NCBI GenBank assembly: GCA_012519845.1
Contig: JAAYPK010000096.1
Coordinates: 1-40,663, forward strand
Origin: Clostridiales bacterium
Lineage (GTDB): Bacteria > Bacillota > Clostridia > Clostridiales > Clostridiaceae
DNA length: 40,663 nt
Reading direction: 5' to 3'
Below, one piece after another: positions 8,117 through 16,758 of the stretch; position 1 is the stretch's first letter, and each line of letters starts with the position of its first letter. Under the pieces are notes generated by a model. That model ran no database searches. It was not told where the DNA came from and worked only from the letters and a program-made list of their open reading frames with translations. The position numbers and the translations under genes are program-made.

Positions 8117-9710
8117 AAAATATATATTTGTTACAGGTGGAGTTGTATCAGGGTTAGGAAAAGGAATAACAGCAGCATCTTTAGGTAGATTACTAAAGAA
8201 TAGAGGGTTAAAAGTTACAGCACAAAAATTTGATCCATACATAAATATAGATCCAGGAACAATGAGCCCACTACAACATGGAGAAGTGTTTGTAACAGAT
8301 GATGGAACAGAAACTGATTTGGATTTAGGTCATTATGAGAGATTTATTGATGAAAATCTAAATAAGTTCTCAAACATTACAACGGGAAAAGTTTATTGGA
8401 ATGTGTTAAATAAGGAAAGAAAAGGTGAATATTTAGGAGAAACAGTTCAAGTTATACCACATATAACAAATGAAATTAAGAATCAAGTTTATTCTGCTGG
8501 TGAAACAACAGATGCTGATATTATCATTACAGAAATAGGTGGAACAGTTGGAGATATTGAATCTCAACCATTTGTAGAGGCAATAAGACAGGTATCATTA
8601 GAAGTAGGAGAAGAAAATTGCTTATTTATACATGTAACATTAGTGCCTTATATAGCAGGTTCAGAAGAATTAAAATCAAAGCCAACTCAACATAGTGTTA
8701 AAGAATTACAAGGCCTTGGAATTAAACCAGATATAATTATTTGTAGATGTGATATACCTCTAGACGACAATATTAAAAGAAAAATAGGGCTTTTCTGTAA
8801 TGTAAGAGAAGATTGCGTAATAGAAAACTCTACTGTTAAAAATCTTTATGAAGCACCATTAATGCTTGAAAAGAGTAATTTTTCAGAAATAGTTTGTAGA
8901 GAATTATCAATTAAAGATACAAAATGCGATTTATCAAGTTGGACTGAAATGGTAAATAAAGCAGTATCTGTAACTGAAGAAGTTAACATTGGAATTGTAG
9001 GTAAATATGTATCACTTCATGATGCTTATTTATCAGTAGTTGAAAGCTTAAAACATGCTGGCTTTGCTGAAAATGTTAATGTAAATATTGTTTGGATTGA
9101 TAGTGAAGAAATAACAAGAGAAAATGTAAAAGAAAAATTAAAAGACTGCAAAGGTATCATTGTACCAGGAGGATTTGGTAATAGAGGTGTTGAAGGTAAA
9201 ATAGAAGCAGTAAGATATGCTAGAGAAAATGATTTACCTTTCCTTGGAATATGTCTTGGAATGCAAGTTGCAGTAATAGAATATGCTAGAAATGTATTAG
9301 GTTTTGAAGGTGCAAATTCTAGTGAGTTAGATGAAAATACAAAATATCCAGTAATAGATATTATGAAAGATCAAATTGACATCGAAGATCTTGGAGGAAC
9401 TATGCGATTAGGAGCATATCCTTGTAAAATAGAAAAAGATAGTAAATTATATCAAATCTATGGAAAAGAGATTATTAGTGAAAGACACAGACATAGATTT
9501 GAATTTAATAATAAATATAGAGATGAGTATTTAAACAGTGGTATGAATTTAGGGGGTATTTCACCAGATGGTAGATTAGTTGAATCTGTGGAAATACAAG
9601 CAAACAAATTCTTTGTAGGAGTTCAATATCATCCTGAATTCTTATCTCGTCCAAATAGACCACATCCATTATTTGTAGGTCTGGTAAAAGCATCAAAGGG
9701 GGATAAATAA
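8109..9710 (+). CDS. pyrG: CTP synthase
   Basis: PyrG aminates UTP to CTP using glutamine. The 533-residue protein has the complete two-domain layout: an N-terminal amidoligase domain ([17 protein letters not shown], the [13 protein letters not shown] loop, LGHYERF) and a C-terminal class I glutaminase domain with the GICLGMQ nucleophile-cysteine elbow and the YHPEF histidine-glutamate pair. It overlaps dapF by 8 bases, and dapL begins immediately after its stop. Its placement with glutamine synthetase genes puts a glutamine consumer under the same transcript. Confidence 0.97.
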   Translation: MNKKYIFVTGGVVSGLGKGITAASLGRLLKNRGLKVTAQKFDPYINIDPGTMSPLQHGEVFVTDDGTETDLDLGHYERFIDENLNKFSNITTGKVYWNVLNKERKGEYLGETVQVIPHITNEIKNQVYSAGETTDADIIITEIGGTVGDIESQPFVEAIRQVSLEVGEENCLFIHVTLVPYIAGSEELKSKPTQHSVKELQGLGIKPDIIICRCDIPLDDNIKRKIGLFCNVREDCVIENSTVKNLYEAPLMLEKSNFSEIVCRELSIKDTKCDLSSWTEMVNKAVSVTEEVNIGIVGKYVSLHDAYLSVVESLKHAGFAENVNVNIVWIDSEEITRENVKEKLKDCKGIIVPGGFGNRGVEGKIEAVRYARENDLPFLGICLGMQVAVIEYARNVLGFEGANSSELDENTKYPVIDIMKDQIDIEDLGGTMRLGAYPCKIEKDSKLYQIYGKEIISERHRHRFEFNNKYRDEYLNSGMNLGGISPDGRLVESVEIQANKFFVGVQYHPEFLSRPNRPHPLFVGLVKASKGDK

Positions 9711-10901
9711 ATGGTAAAAATTAATGAAAACTATTTAAATCTAAAGGATAGCTATTTATTTTCAACAATAGCAAAAAAGGTTAATGAATTTAAGAAAAAT
9801 AATCCAGAAAAAAAAGTTATTTCACTTGGAATAGGAGATGTTACTCGTCCTTTAACTGAACCTGTAATTAAGGAATTAGAATCAGGTGTTAAGGATATGG
9901 GTTCAATGGAAACTTTTAAAGGATATGGACCAGAACAAGGTTATGATTTTTTAAAAGAGGATTTAAAAAAATATTATGAAGAGTTTAATGTTAACCTTGA
10001 TATTAACGAAATCTTCGTAAGTGATGGAGCTAAAAGTGATTTAGGAAATATGTTAGATATTTTTTCTAAAGATAATGTAGTATTAATTCCAGATCCAGTA
10101 TACCCAGTTTATGTTGATACAAACATAATGGATGGAAGAAAGATTATATTTATGGATAGCAATGAAAGTAATAATTTCTTAGCAATGCCAAATTATGATG
10201 TGAAAGCTGATTTAATATATCTTTGTTCACCAAATAATCCTACTGGTGCTTCATATAATAGAGCACAACTTAAAGAATGGGTTAATTATGCTAAAGAAGT
10301 AGGAGCTATTATCTTATTTGATGCTGCATATGAAGCATTTATAAGTGAAGATGATATTCCACATAGTATTTATGAAATAGAAGGTGCTAAAGAAGTAGCT
10401 ATTGAAGTTTGTTCATTATCTAAAACAGCAGGATTTACAGGAATGAGATGTGGTTACACAGTTCTTCCATTTGATTTAAAAGTTAATGATGTAGTTTTAA
10501 ATAAGCTATGGCTTAGAAGACAAACTACTAAGTATAATGGGGTACCTTATGTAATACAAAAAGCAGCAGCAGGAGTATTTACTGAAGAAGGTAGAAAAAA
10601 GACTAAAGAAAATATAGATTATTATAAAGAAAATGCAAAAATAATTGCAGAAGCCTTAGATAAATTAGATATTAAGTATGTAGGTGGTGTAAATTCACCA
10701 TATATTTGGCTTAAGTGTCCAAATAACATGAAGTCATGGGATTTCTTTGATTTACTTCTAGAAAAAGTAAATATAGTTGGAACTCCAGGAGTTGGATTTG
10801 GAGAAAATGGTGAAGGAAACTTTAGATTCAGTTGCTTTGGAGAAAGAGAAAATGTTAAGGAAGCTGCTGAAAGATTACTTACAATAAAAGAATATTTATA
10901 A
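9711..10901 (+). CDS. dapL: LL-diaminopimelate aminotransferase
   Basis: This PLP enzyme converts tetrahydrodipicolinate directly to LL-diaminopimelate with glutamate as amino donor, bypassing the acyl-blocked dap steps. The 396-residue sequence shows the DapL hallmarks KINENYL, LGIGDVTRPL, FKGYGPEQGYDFLKEDL, DPVYPVYVDTN and SPNNPTGA, and the PLP lysine in SLSKTAGFTGMRCG. The start codon abuts the pyrG stop, with AGGGGG 8-9 bases upstream inside pyrG. It is the last gene of the operon and is followed by a strong terminator. Together with dapF in the same operon it defines the aminotransferase variant of lysine synthesis. Confidence 0.93.
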   Translation: MVKINENYLNLKDSYLFSTIAKKVNEFKKNNPEKKVISLGIGDVTRPLTEPVIKELESGVKDMGSMETFKGYGPEQGYDFLKEDLKKYYEEFNVNLDINEIFVSDGAKSDLGNMLDIFSKDNVVLIPDPVYPVYVDTNIMDGRKIIFMDSNESNNFLAMPNYDVKADLIYLCSPNNPTGASYNRAQLKEWVNYAKEVGAIILFDAAYEAFISEDDIPHSIYEIEGAKEVAIEVCSLSKTAGFTGMRCGYTVLPFDLKVNDVVLNKLWLRRQTTKYNGVPYVIQKAAAGVFTEEGRKKTKENIDYYKENAKIIAEALDKLDIKYVGGVNSPYIWLKCPNNMKSWDFFDLLLEKVNIVGTPGVGFGENGEGNFRFSCFGERENVKEAAERLLTIKEYL

Positions 10902-10911
10902 TATTTTAATT

Positions 10912-10964
10912 AGAGCTATGGTTTATGGATAAGAGTCCATGAACCATAGCTCTTTAATTTTTTC
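10912..10964 (+). terminator. Terminator ending the glnA-dapL operon
   Basis: A long stem (10912-10923 with 10942-10953, continued by 10925-10929 with 10936-10940) is followed by a T-rich tail. Confidence 0.85.
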
Positions 10965-11011
10965 TTATTAATTTAGAATTTACATTTTTTGTTTAATAAT
11001 AATACTAATTA

Positions 11012-11020
11012 TGGTAATAT
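11012..11020 (+). promoter_or_regulatory. Extended -10 promoter for ABC exporter operon
   Basis: TGGTAATAT fits TG-N-TAATAT, about 30 bases before the GTG start of the permease. A TTGTTT at 10989-10994 is too far for an ideal -35. Confidence 0.35.
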
Positions 11021-11049
11021 ATATATTATGTGAAAAAGGGGGCGGAAAG

Positions 11050-13542
11050 GTGAAAATATTTTTAAAATATATTATAAAGTCAATGTTAGAGAAAAAAAGT
11101 AGATTTCTATTACTGTTAATTGCAATATCTATAAGCACTGGATTTTTAGTAACTAGTATTGGTGTAGTAGACATTGCAATAAGTAGTTTTACTAAGCCAA
11201 TGTTAGAGCTTTATGAAAATAAAGAATTACAAATCACTTCAAAAGGCAATGATAATTTCTTTGAAACTGACAATATAAATGAGAATGGTGTTAAAAATAT
11301 TCAAAAAGAGATTTATATTGGGGGATTTTATAATGTAGATGATGAAATTAAAGATCTTGGAATAAGAGGTAGAGAAGAAAATTTATTAAAATCTGATAAA
11401 ATAATAGCTGGTAGTATATCTGATTTTAAAGGAAATAAATGTATAATTTCTAAAAGAGTAAGTGAAGATTTAGATCTAGAAGTAAATGATACCATTAAAG
11501 TAATTATAGGAGGGCAGCCAAAAGAACTAGAAATAGCTGCAATTAACTCTAATGATACTATATTTTATAATGATACCGCATCAAATTTTACAATTATTGT
11601 ACCTTATGAATATTTAGCAAAAGATTTTAATGCAGAAGGAAAATATAATTCTATTTTTGCTGATTCAGATGAAGAGAATGTACAAAAAGCAATAGACAAA
11701 TTTAATGAAAATAATTCTGATTTTGAATGTAGTAAATTATTTGATGAGGAATCCATAAAAGCACAAACAGGTAATTTTATTAATACCTTATATTTAATGC
11801 TTGTAATTGTTGTTTTTATGAGTGCAATAATAATATATGGATCATTCAAATTAACTATAACTGAAAGGATGCCAATTATTGGTACTTTTTTAAGTCAAGG
11901 TGCTACAAGTAAAACAATTGAAGTAATATTATACTGTGAAAGTATTTTATATGGCATTATTGGTGCTATTATAGGTAATATAATAGCTGTTTTTGGATTG
12001 AAAGGCATTAGTAGGATAATATCTCCTTTAAAAGAATACGGTATTTATGAAAATCCTAATATTTCACTTAAGTATTTTATAATAGGAACAATATTTTCAG
12101 TCTTTTTATCTTTAGTATCTTCTATAATTCCAATAAGAAGAATACGAAAACTTCAAGTAAAAGAAGTTATATTAAATAATGTAAATACAACAATGTCCAT
12201 TAGTTTTAAGAGATTTATAGTAGGGGTAATATTAATAGTAATATCTGTAGTTGTTAATTTTATTAGTTCAGAACTTGCTAATAATATTTCTATTGTTTTT
12301 GTTTTAATATCCATAACAGGATTGACATTAGCTTATCCTAAAATAATTGACATTGTGACTAATGTATTATGCAAGTTTTTTAAAGGAAGATGTAATACTG
12401 TATTTTTAGCATTAAATAATTTAAGAACCTCTAAAGTGTTGTTAAGTAATATTACACTAATAATTATTTCACTTTTATCAGTATTACTAATTACATCTAT
12501 TGGAACTTCTATAAAAGTTACTCTTGTGGATTGTTATGAAAAATTAAATTATGATATTAGTATTTTTAATATTTCTACTATTAGAGAGGATGAAGTAAGC
12601 GTTGAAGATAAAATAAAACAAATATTAAGAAGTAATGAAAACATTAATTTTAATAGTGTACAAGGAATAACTTTTGTTACTGCACTTATTGATGGTAAAA
12701 CTGTATATTTACAAGGGATAGAGGCAGATAAATACAAAAATTATAATGAATATATTGAATTAAATAGTAATGAAAATTATTCAATGTATAATGATTTTAC
12801 TAATTCTAAAGAAAAAGAAATAATTATTACTACAACTGATGCAAAGCTTATAAATAAAAAAGTTTCAGATACGGTAACAATAGAAGCTTATGGATTAAAA
12901 AGAGAATATAAAATTGCAGGTATAATTGAAGGAAAGTTATATAATGGGGGATTGTTTGCCCTTATAAAGAATACTGATTTGAAAGAGGATTTTGGAATTA
13001 ATTCTGCTAATTCAATTTTATTATCAACTAATAAAGACCAAGAAGAAGTTAAAGAAGAAATTAAAAAATCTATATCAGAATTTGGAGCTTCTATAGTAAC
13101 AAGTAATGACTCTAAAAAGAATGATGAAGAGGCAAATGAAATGCTGGTTAATATTTTAAGTATTTTTGCATATATGGCTGTCATAATTGCATCTTTAGGA
13201 GTATTAAATAATATTACAATAGGATTTATACAAAGGAAAAGGGATTTTGCAGTATTAAGTTCTGTTGGTATGAGAAAATCTAAAAGGAATCTTATGTTAA
13301 TAGTTGAATCCTGCATTTCCGTAATATGGTCATTAATATTTGCAGTATCAATAATTAAGTTGGAATTATCCTTAGTAACAAAATTTTTAAAAGTAATAAA
13401 TATGCCATTAAAAATTGAATTAGATGTTTATTCAATTCCAATGTGTTTTATAATTTCTTTAATTGTAATTTTACTTGCTACTTTACCTGTAATTTTTAAA
13501 AGTAAGAAATTATCAATTATTGAAGAATTGAAGTATGAGTAG
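11050..13542 (+). CDS. FtsX/MacB-type ABC exporter permease
   Basis: This large membrane permease (830 residues from the GTG start) has two FtsX modules. It has one N-terminal membrane helix (about residues 15-40), an extracytoplasmic domain, three helices near 240-380, then further helices near 390-480, a second extracytoplasmic domain, and three C-terminal helices. GTG 11050 is preferred because a purine-rich site (AGGGGGCGG, 11037-11045) directly precedes it and the upstream ATG 11011 lies in the likely promoter. The ATPase gene follows 10 bases downstream. Such permeases export lipoproteins or peptides, or confer resistance to antimicrobial peptides; the substrate here cannot be told, and no BceRS-type two-component system is next to it. 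Confidence 0.85.
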   Translation: MKIFLKYIIKSMLEKKSRFLLLLIAISISTGFLVTSIGVVDIAISSFTKPMLELYENKELQITSKGNDNFFETDNINENGVKNIQKEIYIGGFYNVDDEIKDLGIRGREENLLKSDKIIAGSISDFKGNKCIISKRVSEDLDLEVNDTIKVIIGGQPKELEIAAINSNDTIFYNDTASNFTIIVPYEYLAKDFNAEGKYNSIFADSDEENVQKAIDKFNENNSDFECSKLFDEESIKAQTGNFINTLYLMLVIVVFMSAIIIYGSFKLTITERMPIIGTFLSQGATSKTIEVILYCESILYGIIGAIIGNIIAVFGLKGISRIISPLKEYGIYENPNISLKYFIIGTIFSVFLSLVSSIIPIRRIRKLQVKEVILNNVNTTMSISFKRFIVGVILIVISVVVNFISSELANNISIVFVLISITGLTLAYPKIIDIVTNVLCKFFKGRCNTVFLALNNLRTSKVLLSNITLIIISLLSVLLITSIGTSIKVTLVDCYEKLNYDISIFNISTIREDEVSVEDKIKQILRSNENINFNSVQGITFVTALIDGKTVYLQGIEADKYKNYNEYIELNSNENYSMYNDFTNSKEKEIIITTTDAKLINKKVSDTVTIEAYGLKREYKIAGIIEGKLYNGGLFALIKNTDLKEDFGINSANSILLSTNKDQEEVKEEIKKSISEFGASIVTSNDSKKNDEEANEMLVNILSIFAYMAVIIASLGVLNNITIGFIQRKRDFAVLSSVGMRKSKRNLMLIVESCISVIWSLIFAVSIIKLELSLVTKFLKVINMPLKIELDVYSIPMCFIISLIVILLATLPVIFKSKKLSIIEELKYE

Positions 13543-13552
13543 GGGGAAGAAA

Positions 13553-14230
13553 ATGAGTATTATTGAAGCAAGAAATTTAAATAAATCTTTTAAAGTTGGA
13601 AAAGAAGTAGCACATGTTTTAAAAGATATAAATTTAACTGTTGAAAAAGGAGAATTTATATCAATAATGGGACCTTCAGGTGGAGGTAAGTCAACATTAC
13701 TATATTTACTTGGAGGTCTTGATAAGCCAACTAGTGGTGAAGTATTAATAAATAATAAGGATATAAGTAAAGTAAAAGAAAAGGAAATGAGTAAAATCAG
13801 AAGAAACACCATAGGTTTTGTATTTCAATTTTATAATCTTGTACCTAATTTAAATGTTGAGGATAATATAATGTTGCCATTAATATTGGATGGAAAAAAG
13901 ATAAAAGATTACAAGGAAAAATTGGATGAAATCCTTGATATTATTGGTATGCAAGATAAAAGAAAATTAACTCCTAGGGAATTATCAGGTGGACAACAAC
14001 AAAGAGTAGCTATAGCAAGAGCATTAATTTTTGAGCCAGATATAATCTTTTTAGATGAGCCTATTGGTAATTTAGATTCTAAAACTGGAACAGAAATAAT
14101 GGAATTATTTAAAAAAATTAATGTTGAATACGGCAAAACATTAATTCAAGTAACTCATTCTAAAAAATCTGCTCAGTATGGAACTTCAATAATTAACTTA
14201 ATTGATGGAGAAATACAAATTGATGATTAA
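13553..14230 (+). CDS. ABC exporter ATPase (LolD/MacB family)
   Basis: This 225-residue nucleotide-binding subunit powers the preceding FtsX-type permease. Walker A is GPSGGGKST, the Q-loop is in FVFQFYNLVPNLNVEDNI, the signature is LSGGQQQR, Walker B is IIFLDEP followed by the D-loop NLDS, and the switch histidine is in VTHS. The FQFYNLVP motif is typical of the MacB/LolD clade. ATG 13553 is chosen because AGGGGG (13541-13546) lies 6 bases upstream; ATG 13535 lies inside the permease end and has no ribosome site. Confidence 0.92.
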   Translation: MSIIEARNLNKSFKVGKEVAHVLKDINLTVEKGEFISIMGPSGGGKSTLLYLLGGLDKPTSGEVLINNKDISKVKEKEMSKIRRNTIGFVFQFYNLVPNLNVEDNIMLPLILDGKKIKDYKEKLDEILDIIGMQDKRKLTPRELSGGQQQRVAIARALIFEPDIIFLDEPIGNLDSKTGTEIMELFKKINVEYGKTLIQVTHSKKSAQYGTSIINLIDGEIQIDD

Positions 14231-14280
14231 TTGTGATAAAATAAAAAATATATTAAAGAAATAAAAAGGGGGATTTAATA

Positions 14281-14778
14281 ATGAAAGATACTTTTACTTT
14301 TGGACTTGAAGAAGCCTTTGATAATCTACACAAAAAAGGTGCTTTTTTTACAGTTGGTGATGAAAAGAAAGCAAATACAATGACAATATCATGGGGATCA
14401 GTAGGTTTTATGTGGAGAAAACCAATGTTTATGGCATTAATAAGAACATCAAGATATTCAAATGAATTTTTAGAACTTGGAGCAAATTATACAATTAGCA
14501 TACCTTATGGGGATAAAATGAAAAAAGCCCTTTCTATATGTGGAACTAAATCTGGAAGGGACATTGATAAAGAAAAAGAGGCAAATATTAAATTTATTCC
14601 TGGTAAATCTGTAAAGACTCCAGTTATAGAAGGTTGTGAAAAATACTATGAATGTAAAGTAGTATTAAAACAAGAAATGGATTTTGATAATTTAAATACA
14701 GAAATAAAAGATTCATGTTATGCTGAAGGTGAGGCAAAACATATATTATATTTTGGAGAAATTTTAAAAGAATATTAA
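14281..14778 (+). CDS. Flavin reductase-like FMN-binding protein
   Basis: This 165-residue protein has a flavin reductase-like split beta-barrel: KKGAFFTVGDEKKANTMTISWGSVGFMWRKP at the N-terminus is the usual FMN-contact region and NEFLELGANYTISIPY follows. Family members bind FMN and either reduce flavin with NAD(P)H or act in small electron transfers. AAAAAGGGGGA lies just upstream. It starts 50 bases after the ABC ATPase, so it may share that transcript, and is followed by a hairpin. The physiological partner is unknown. Confidence 0.82.
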   Translation: MKDTFTFGLEEAFDNLHKKGAFFTVGDEKKANTMTISWGSVGFMWRKPMFMALIRTSRYSNEFLELGANYTISIPYGDKMKKALSICGTKSGRDIDKEKEANIKFIPGKSVKTPVIEGCEKYYECKVVLKQEMDFDNLNTEIKDSCYAEGEAKHILYFGEILKEY

Positions 14779-14785
14779 TTTACTG

Positions 14786-14828
14786 GCTATGTTTTATATC
14801 AACATTGATTTAAAACATAGCTATTTAT
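14786..14828 (+). terminator. Terminator after flavin reductase-like gene
   Basis: An 11-bp perfect stem (14786-14796 with 14811-14821) with inner pairing is followed by a modest T-rich tail, TATTTAT. Confidence 0.6.
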
Positions 14829-14857
14829 CTACATTTATTTCCTTCAGTTATATGATG

Positions 14858-14886
14858 TTGACAATTTATTTTGAATAGTGTATATT
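14858..14886 (+). promoter_or_regulatory. Sigma-A promoter of the fab-acc operon
   Basis: Consensus TTGACA (14858-14863), a 17-base spacer, and TATATT (14881-14886). The FabT operator begins at its -10 box. Confidence 0.8.
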
Positions 14887-14898
14887 TTGATTATCAAA
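14886..14898 (+). promoter_or_regulatory. FabT operator
   Basis: TTTGATTATCAAA is a perfect inverted repeat around a central T and matches the FabT site known from streptococci and lactococci. It overlaps the end of the -10 box and the transcription start. Binding of FabT there should block the whole fab-acc operon, including fabT itself. Confidence 0.82.
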
Positions 14899-14929
14899 CT
14901 ATTTGACAATGCACTATGGAGGAATTTAA

Positions 14930-15388
14930 ATGGACAAAGCAAAAATGGTTTTAAATGAACTGTTTATAGAGCTTTTTAATGATATTCTTCATATTGAAGA
15001 AAAAACATTAAAAAATGGACCACTTTCTGATTTATCTGTAACGGAATTACATACAATTGATGCAATTGGCATGTATGAACAAAGAACAATGACAGAAGTG
15101 GCACAGGATTTAAAGATAACAGTTGGAACTTTAACTACTGCAATAAACAAACTGATTAAAAAAGGTTATGTAGAAAGAAAAAGGATAGAAGAAGATAGAC
15201 GTGTAGTACTTATTAATGTTACTAAGAAAGGAAAATTAGCTTTTAGGCTGCATCAAAAGTTTCATAGTGACATGATTAATGAAGTAGTTGAAGGCTTAAG
15301 TGGGGATGAAGAGGAAGTGTTAATATCATCCTTAGAAAGGCTAAATAATTATTTTAAGAAGAAATATGAATTATCAGTAAGGAGCTAA
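14930..15388 (+). CDS. fabT: FabT, MarR-family repressor of fatty acid synthesis
   Basis: This 152-residue MarR-type winged-helix dimer has the DNA-recognition helix in TMTEVAQDLKITVGTLTTAINKLIKKGYVERKRIEEDRRVVLINVTKKG. FabT proteins repress fatty acid genes when bound to long-chain acyl-ACP. Assignment as FabT rather than a generic MarR protein rests on three points: its position as first gene of the fab operon, the perfect FabT box in its own promoter, and the 2-base gap to fabH. GGAGG (14918-14922) precedes the start by 7 bases. Confidence 0.92.
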   Translation: MDKAKMVLNELFIELFNDILHIEEKTLKNGPLSDLSVTELHTIDAIGMYEQRTMTEVAQDLKITVGTLTTAINKLIKKGYVERKRIEEDRRVVLINVTKKGKLAFRLHQKFHSDMINEVVEGLSGDEEEVLISSLERLNNYFKKKYELSVRS

Positions 15389-15390
15389 AA

Positions 15391-16374
15391 ATGGAAGAAA
15401 TAAATATTGCTGGTGTTGGAGCATATGTTCCTCCACTAATAATAACAAATAATGACATAAGTAAAATTGTTGATACTAGTGATGAATGGGTATCAACTCG
15501 TACTGGTATTAAAGAAAGAAGAATATCAGAAGGAGAAGAAACTTCTGATATTGCAATTAAAGCTGCAAAGCTTGCATTAGAAAGAGCAAATGTAAAAGGT
15601 GAAGATATAGATTTAATTATTGTTGCAACTGTTACACCAGATGGATTTACTCCATCAGTTTCATGCCTAGTTCAAAGAGGAATATGTGCTATAAAAGCAT
15701 CAGCATTTGATATTAATGCTGCATGTGCAGGTTTTGTTTATGGTTTAGAAATAGCATTTTCTATGATGAATGGAAATAAAAAATATAGAAATGCATTAGT
15801 TATTGGAGCAGAAACTTTATCAAAAATTACAAATTGGGAAGATAGAAGTACCTGTGTTTTATTTGGAGATGGAGGTGGAGCAGTAGTACTAAAGAAAGAG
15901 GAAATATCTACAAAACCAAAATACAGAAGTTTTCATACTAAAGCAGTAGGAAAATTAGCAGATACTATTCATATTGATGCAATAAAGGTAAAAAATCCTT
16001 ATGTAAAAGAATCAAAGGATAAGATTCAAACATTACGTATGGATGGTAAGGAAGTTTTAAAATTTGCTACATTTTCTATGGTAGATGGAATAAAAAGAGT
16101 TTTAAAAGATTGTAATTTGACACTTGATGATATAGATTATATTGTCCCACATCAAGCAAATAAAAGAATAATAGAGTATACAGCTAAAAAATTTAAGATA
16201 GATATGAATAAGTTTTATTTAAATTTAGATAGGTATGGAAATACTTCTTCAGCTTCAATTCCTATAGCATTAAATGAAATGTATGAAAAGGGAATACTTA
16301 AAAATGGGATAAAAATAATTATGGTTGGCTTTGGTGGAGGTATGATATACGGAGCTTCATTAATAGAACTGTAA
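15391..16374 (+). CDS. fabH: Beta-ketoacyl-ACP synthase III
   Basis: FabH condenses acyl-CoA with malonyl-ACP to start fatty acid chains. The 327-residue protein has the full catalytic triad Cys112 (NAACAGF), His254 (VPHQANKRI) and Asn284 (YGNTSSAS), and the C-terminal GFGGGMIYGA. It starts 2 bases after fabT, with AAGGAG at the end of fabT. An 80-base spacer separates it from acpP. Confidence 0.96.
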   Translation: MEEINIAGVGAYVPPLIITNNDISKIVDTSDEWVSTRTGIKERRISEGEETSDIAIKAAKLALERANVKGEDIDLIIVATVTPDGFTPSVSCLVQRGICAIKASAFDINAACAGFVYGLEIAFSMMNGNKKYRNALVIGAETLSKITNWEDRSTCVLFGDGGGAVVLKKEEISTKPKYRSFHTKAVGKLADTIHIDAIKVKNPYVKESKDKIQTLRMDGKEVLKFATFSMVDGIKRVLKDCNLTLDDIDYIVPHQANKRIIEYTAKKFKIDMNKFYLNLDRYGNTSSASIPIALNEMYEKGILKNGIKIIMVGFGGGMIYGASLIEL

Positions 16375-16407
16375 TAGGAGAATGTTAGTAATTATTTTTT
16401 ATTATAT

Positions 16408-16442
16408 ATTATTTATTAAATTATTTATTAAATTATTTATTT
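16408..16442 (+). repeat. Three tandem 12-base AT repeats before acpP
   Basis: ATTATTTATTAA occurs at 16408-16419 and 16420-16431, with a third slightly altered, incomplete copy at 16432-16442. It fills the untranslated spacer upstream of the acpP ribosome site (TTGGAGG). It may simply be slippage, or an AU-rich ribosome- or RNase-accessible stretch that raises acpP expression. Confidence 0.6.
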
Positions 16443-16454
16443 GGAGGTTATGAA

Positions 16455-16676
16455 ATGATTTTTGAAGAAATTAGAGAAGTTATTTGTGAACAATTAGAGG
16501 TAGCACCTGAGGATGTAAAGTTAGAAACAACTTTTGAAGAATTAGGAGCAGATTCACTTGATTTATTTCAAGTAGTAATAGAAATAGAAGAAAAATTTGG
16601 TATCCAATTAGACGATGCTGAAAATATAAAAACAGTAAAAGATGCTGTTGATTATGTTGAAAAGCTAAAAAAATAA
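16455..16676 (+). CDS. acpP: Acyl carrier protein
   Basis: This 73-residue acidic four-helix protein carries growing acyl chains on phosphopantetheine attached to Ser34 in GADSLDLFQ. GGAGG lies 8 bases upstream. Unlike the rest of the operon it is flanked on both sides by 80-base untranslated spacers, one with tandem AT repeats and one with a stable hairpin. This arrangement suggests separate control of its mRNA level, as acyl carrier protein is needed in larger amounts than the enzymes. Confidence 0.96.
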   Translation: MIFEEIREVICEQLEVAPEDVKLETTFEELGADSLDLFQVVIEIEEKFGIQLDDAENIKTVKDAVDYVEKLKK

Positions 16677-16690
16677 TATTTATTAAACTA

Positions 16691-16735
16691 GTAAATCGGG
16701 TTACTAAAGCACCCGATTTACAATTATATGTTTAT
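16691..16735 (+). terminator. Intra-operon hairpin after acpP
   Basis: A perfect 11-bp stem (16691-16701 with 16711-16721) and 9-base loop lie 14 bases after the acpP stop. The tail is AT-rich rather than a pure T run. It may be a partial terminator or a 3' stabiliser producing extra acpP mRNA. Confidence 0.6.
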
Positions 16736-16758
16736 AAATATTAAGTTGGAGGATAATA

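Noticed and set aside
11011-11049. ATG 11011 as the start of the ABC permease
   Set aside because: It overlaps the likely extended -10 element and has no ribosome site; the GTG at 11050 follows a purine-rich site directly.
16408-16442. Possible CRISPR-like repeat
   Set aside because: The units are only 12 bases, directly adjacent without spacers, and purely AT; this is a simple tandem repeat.
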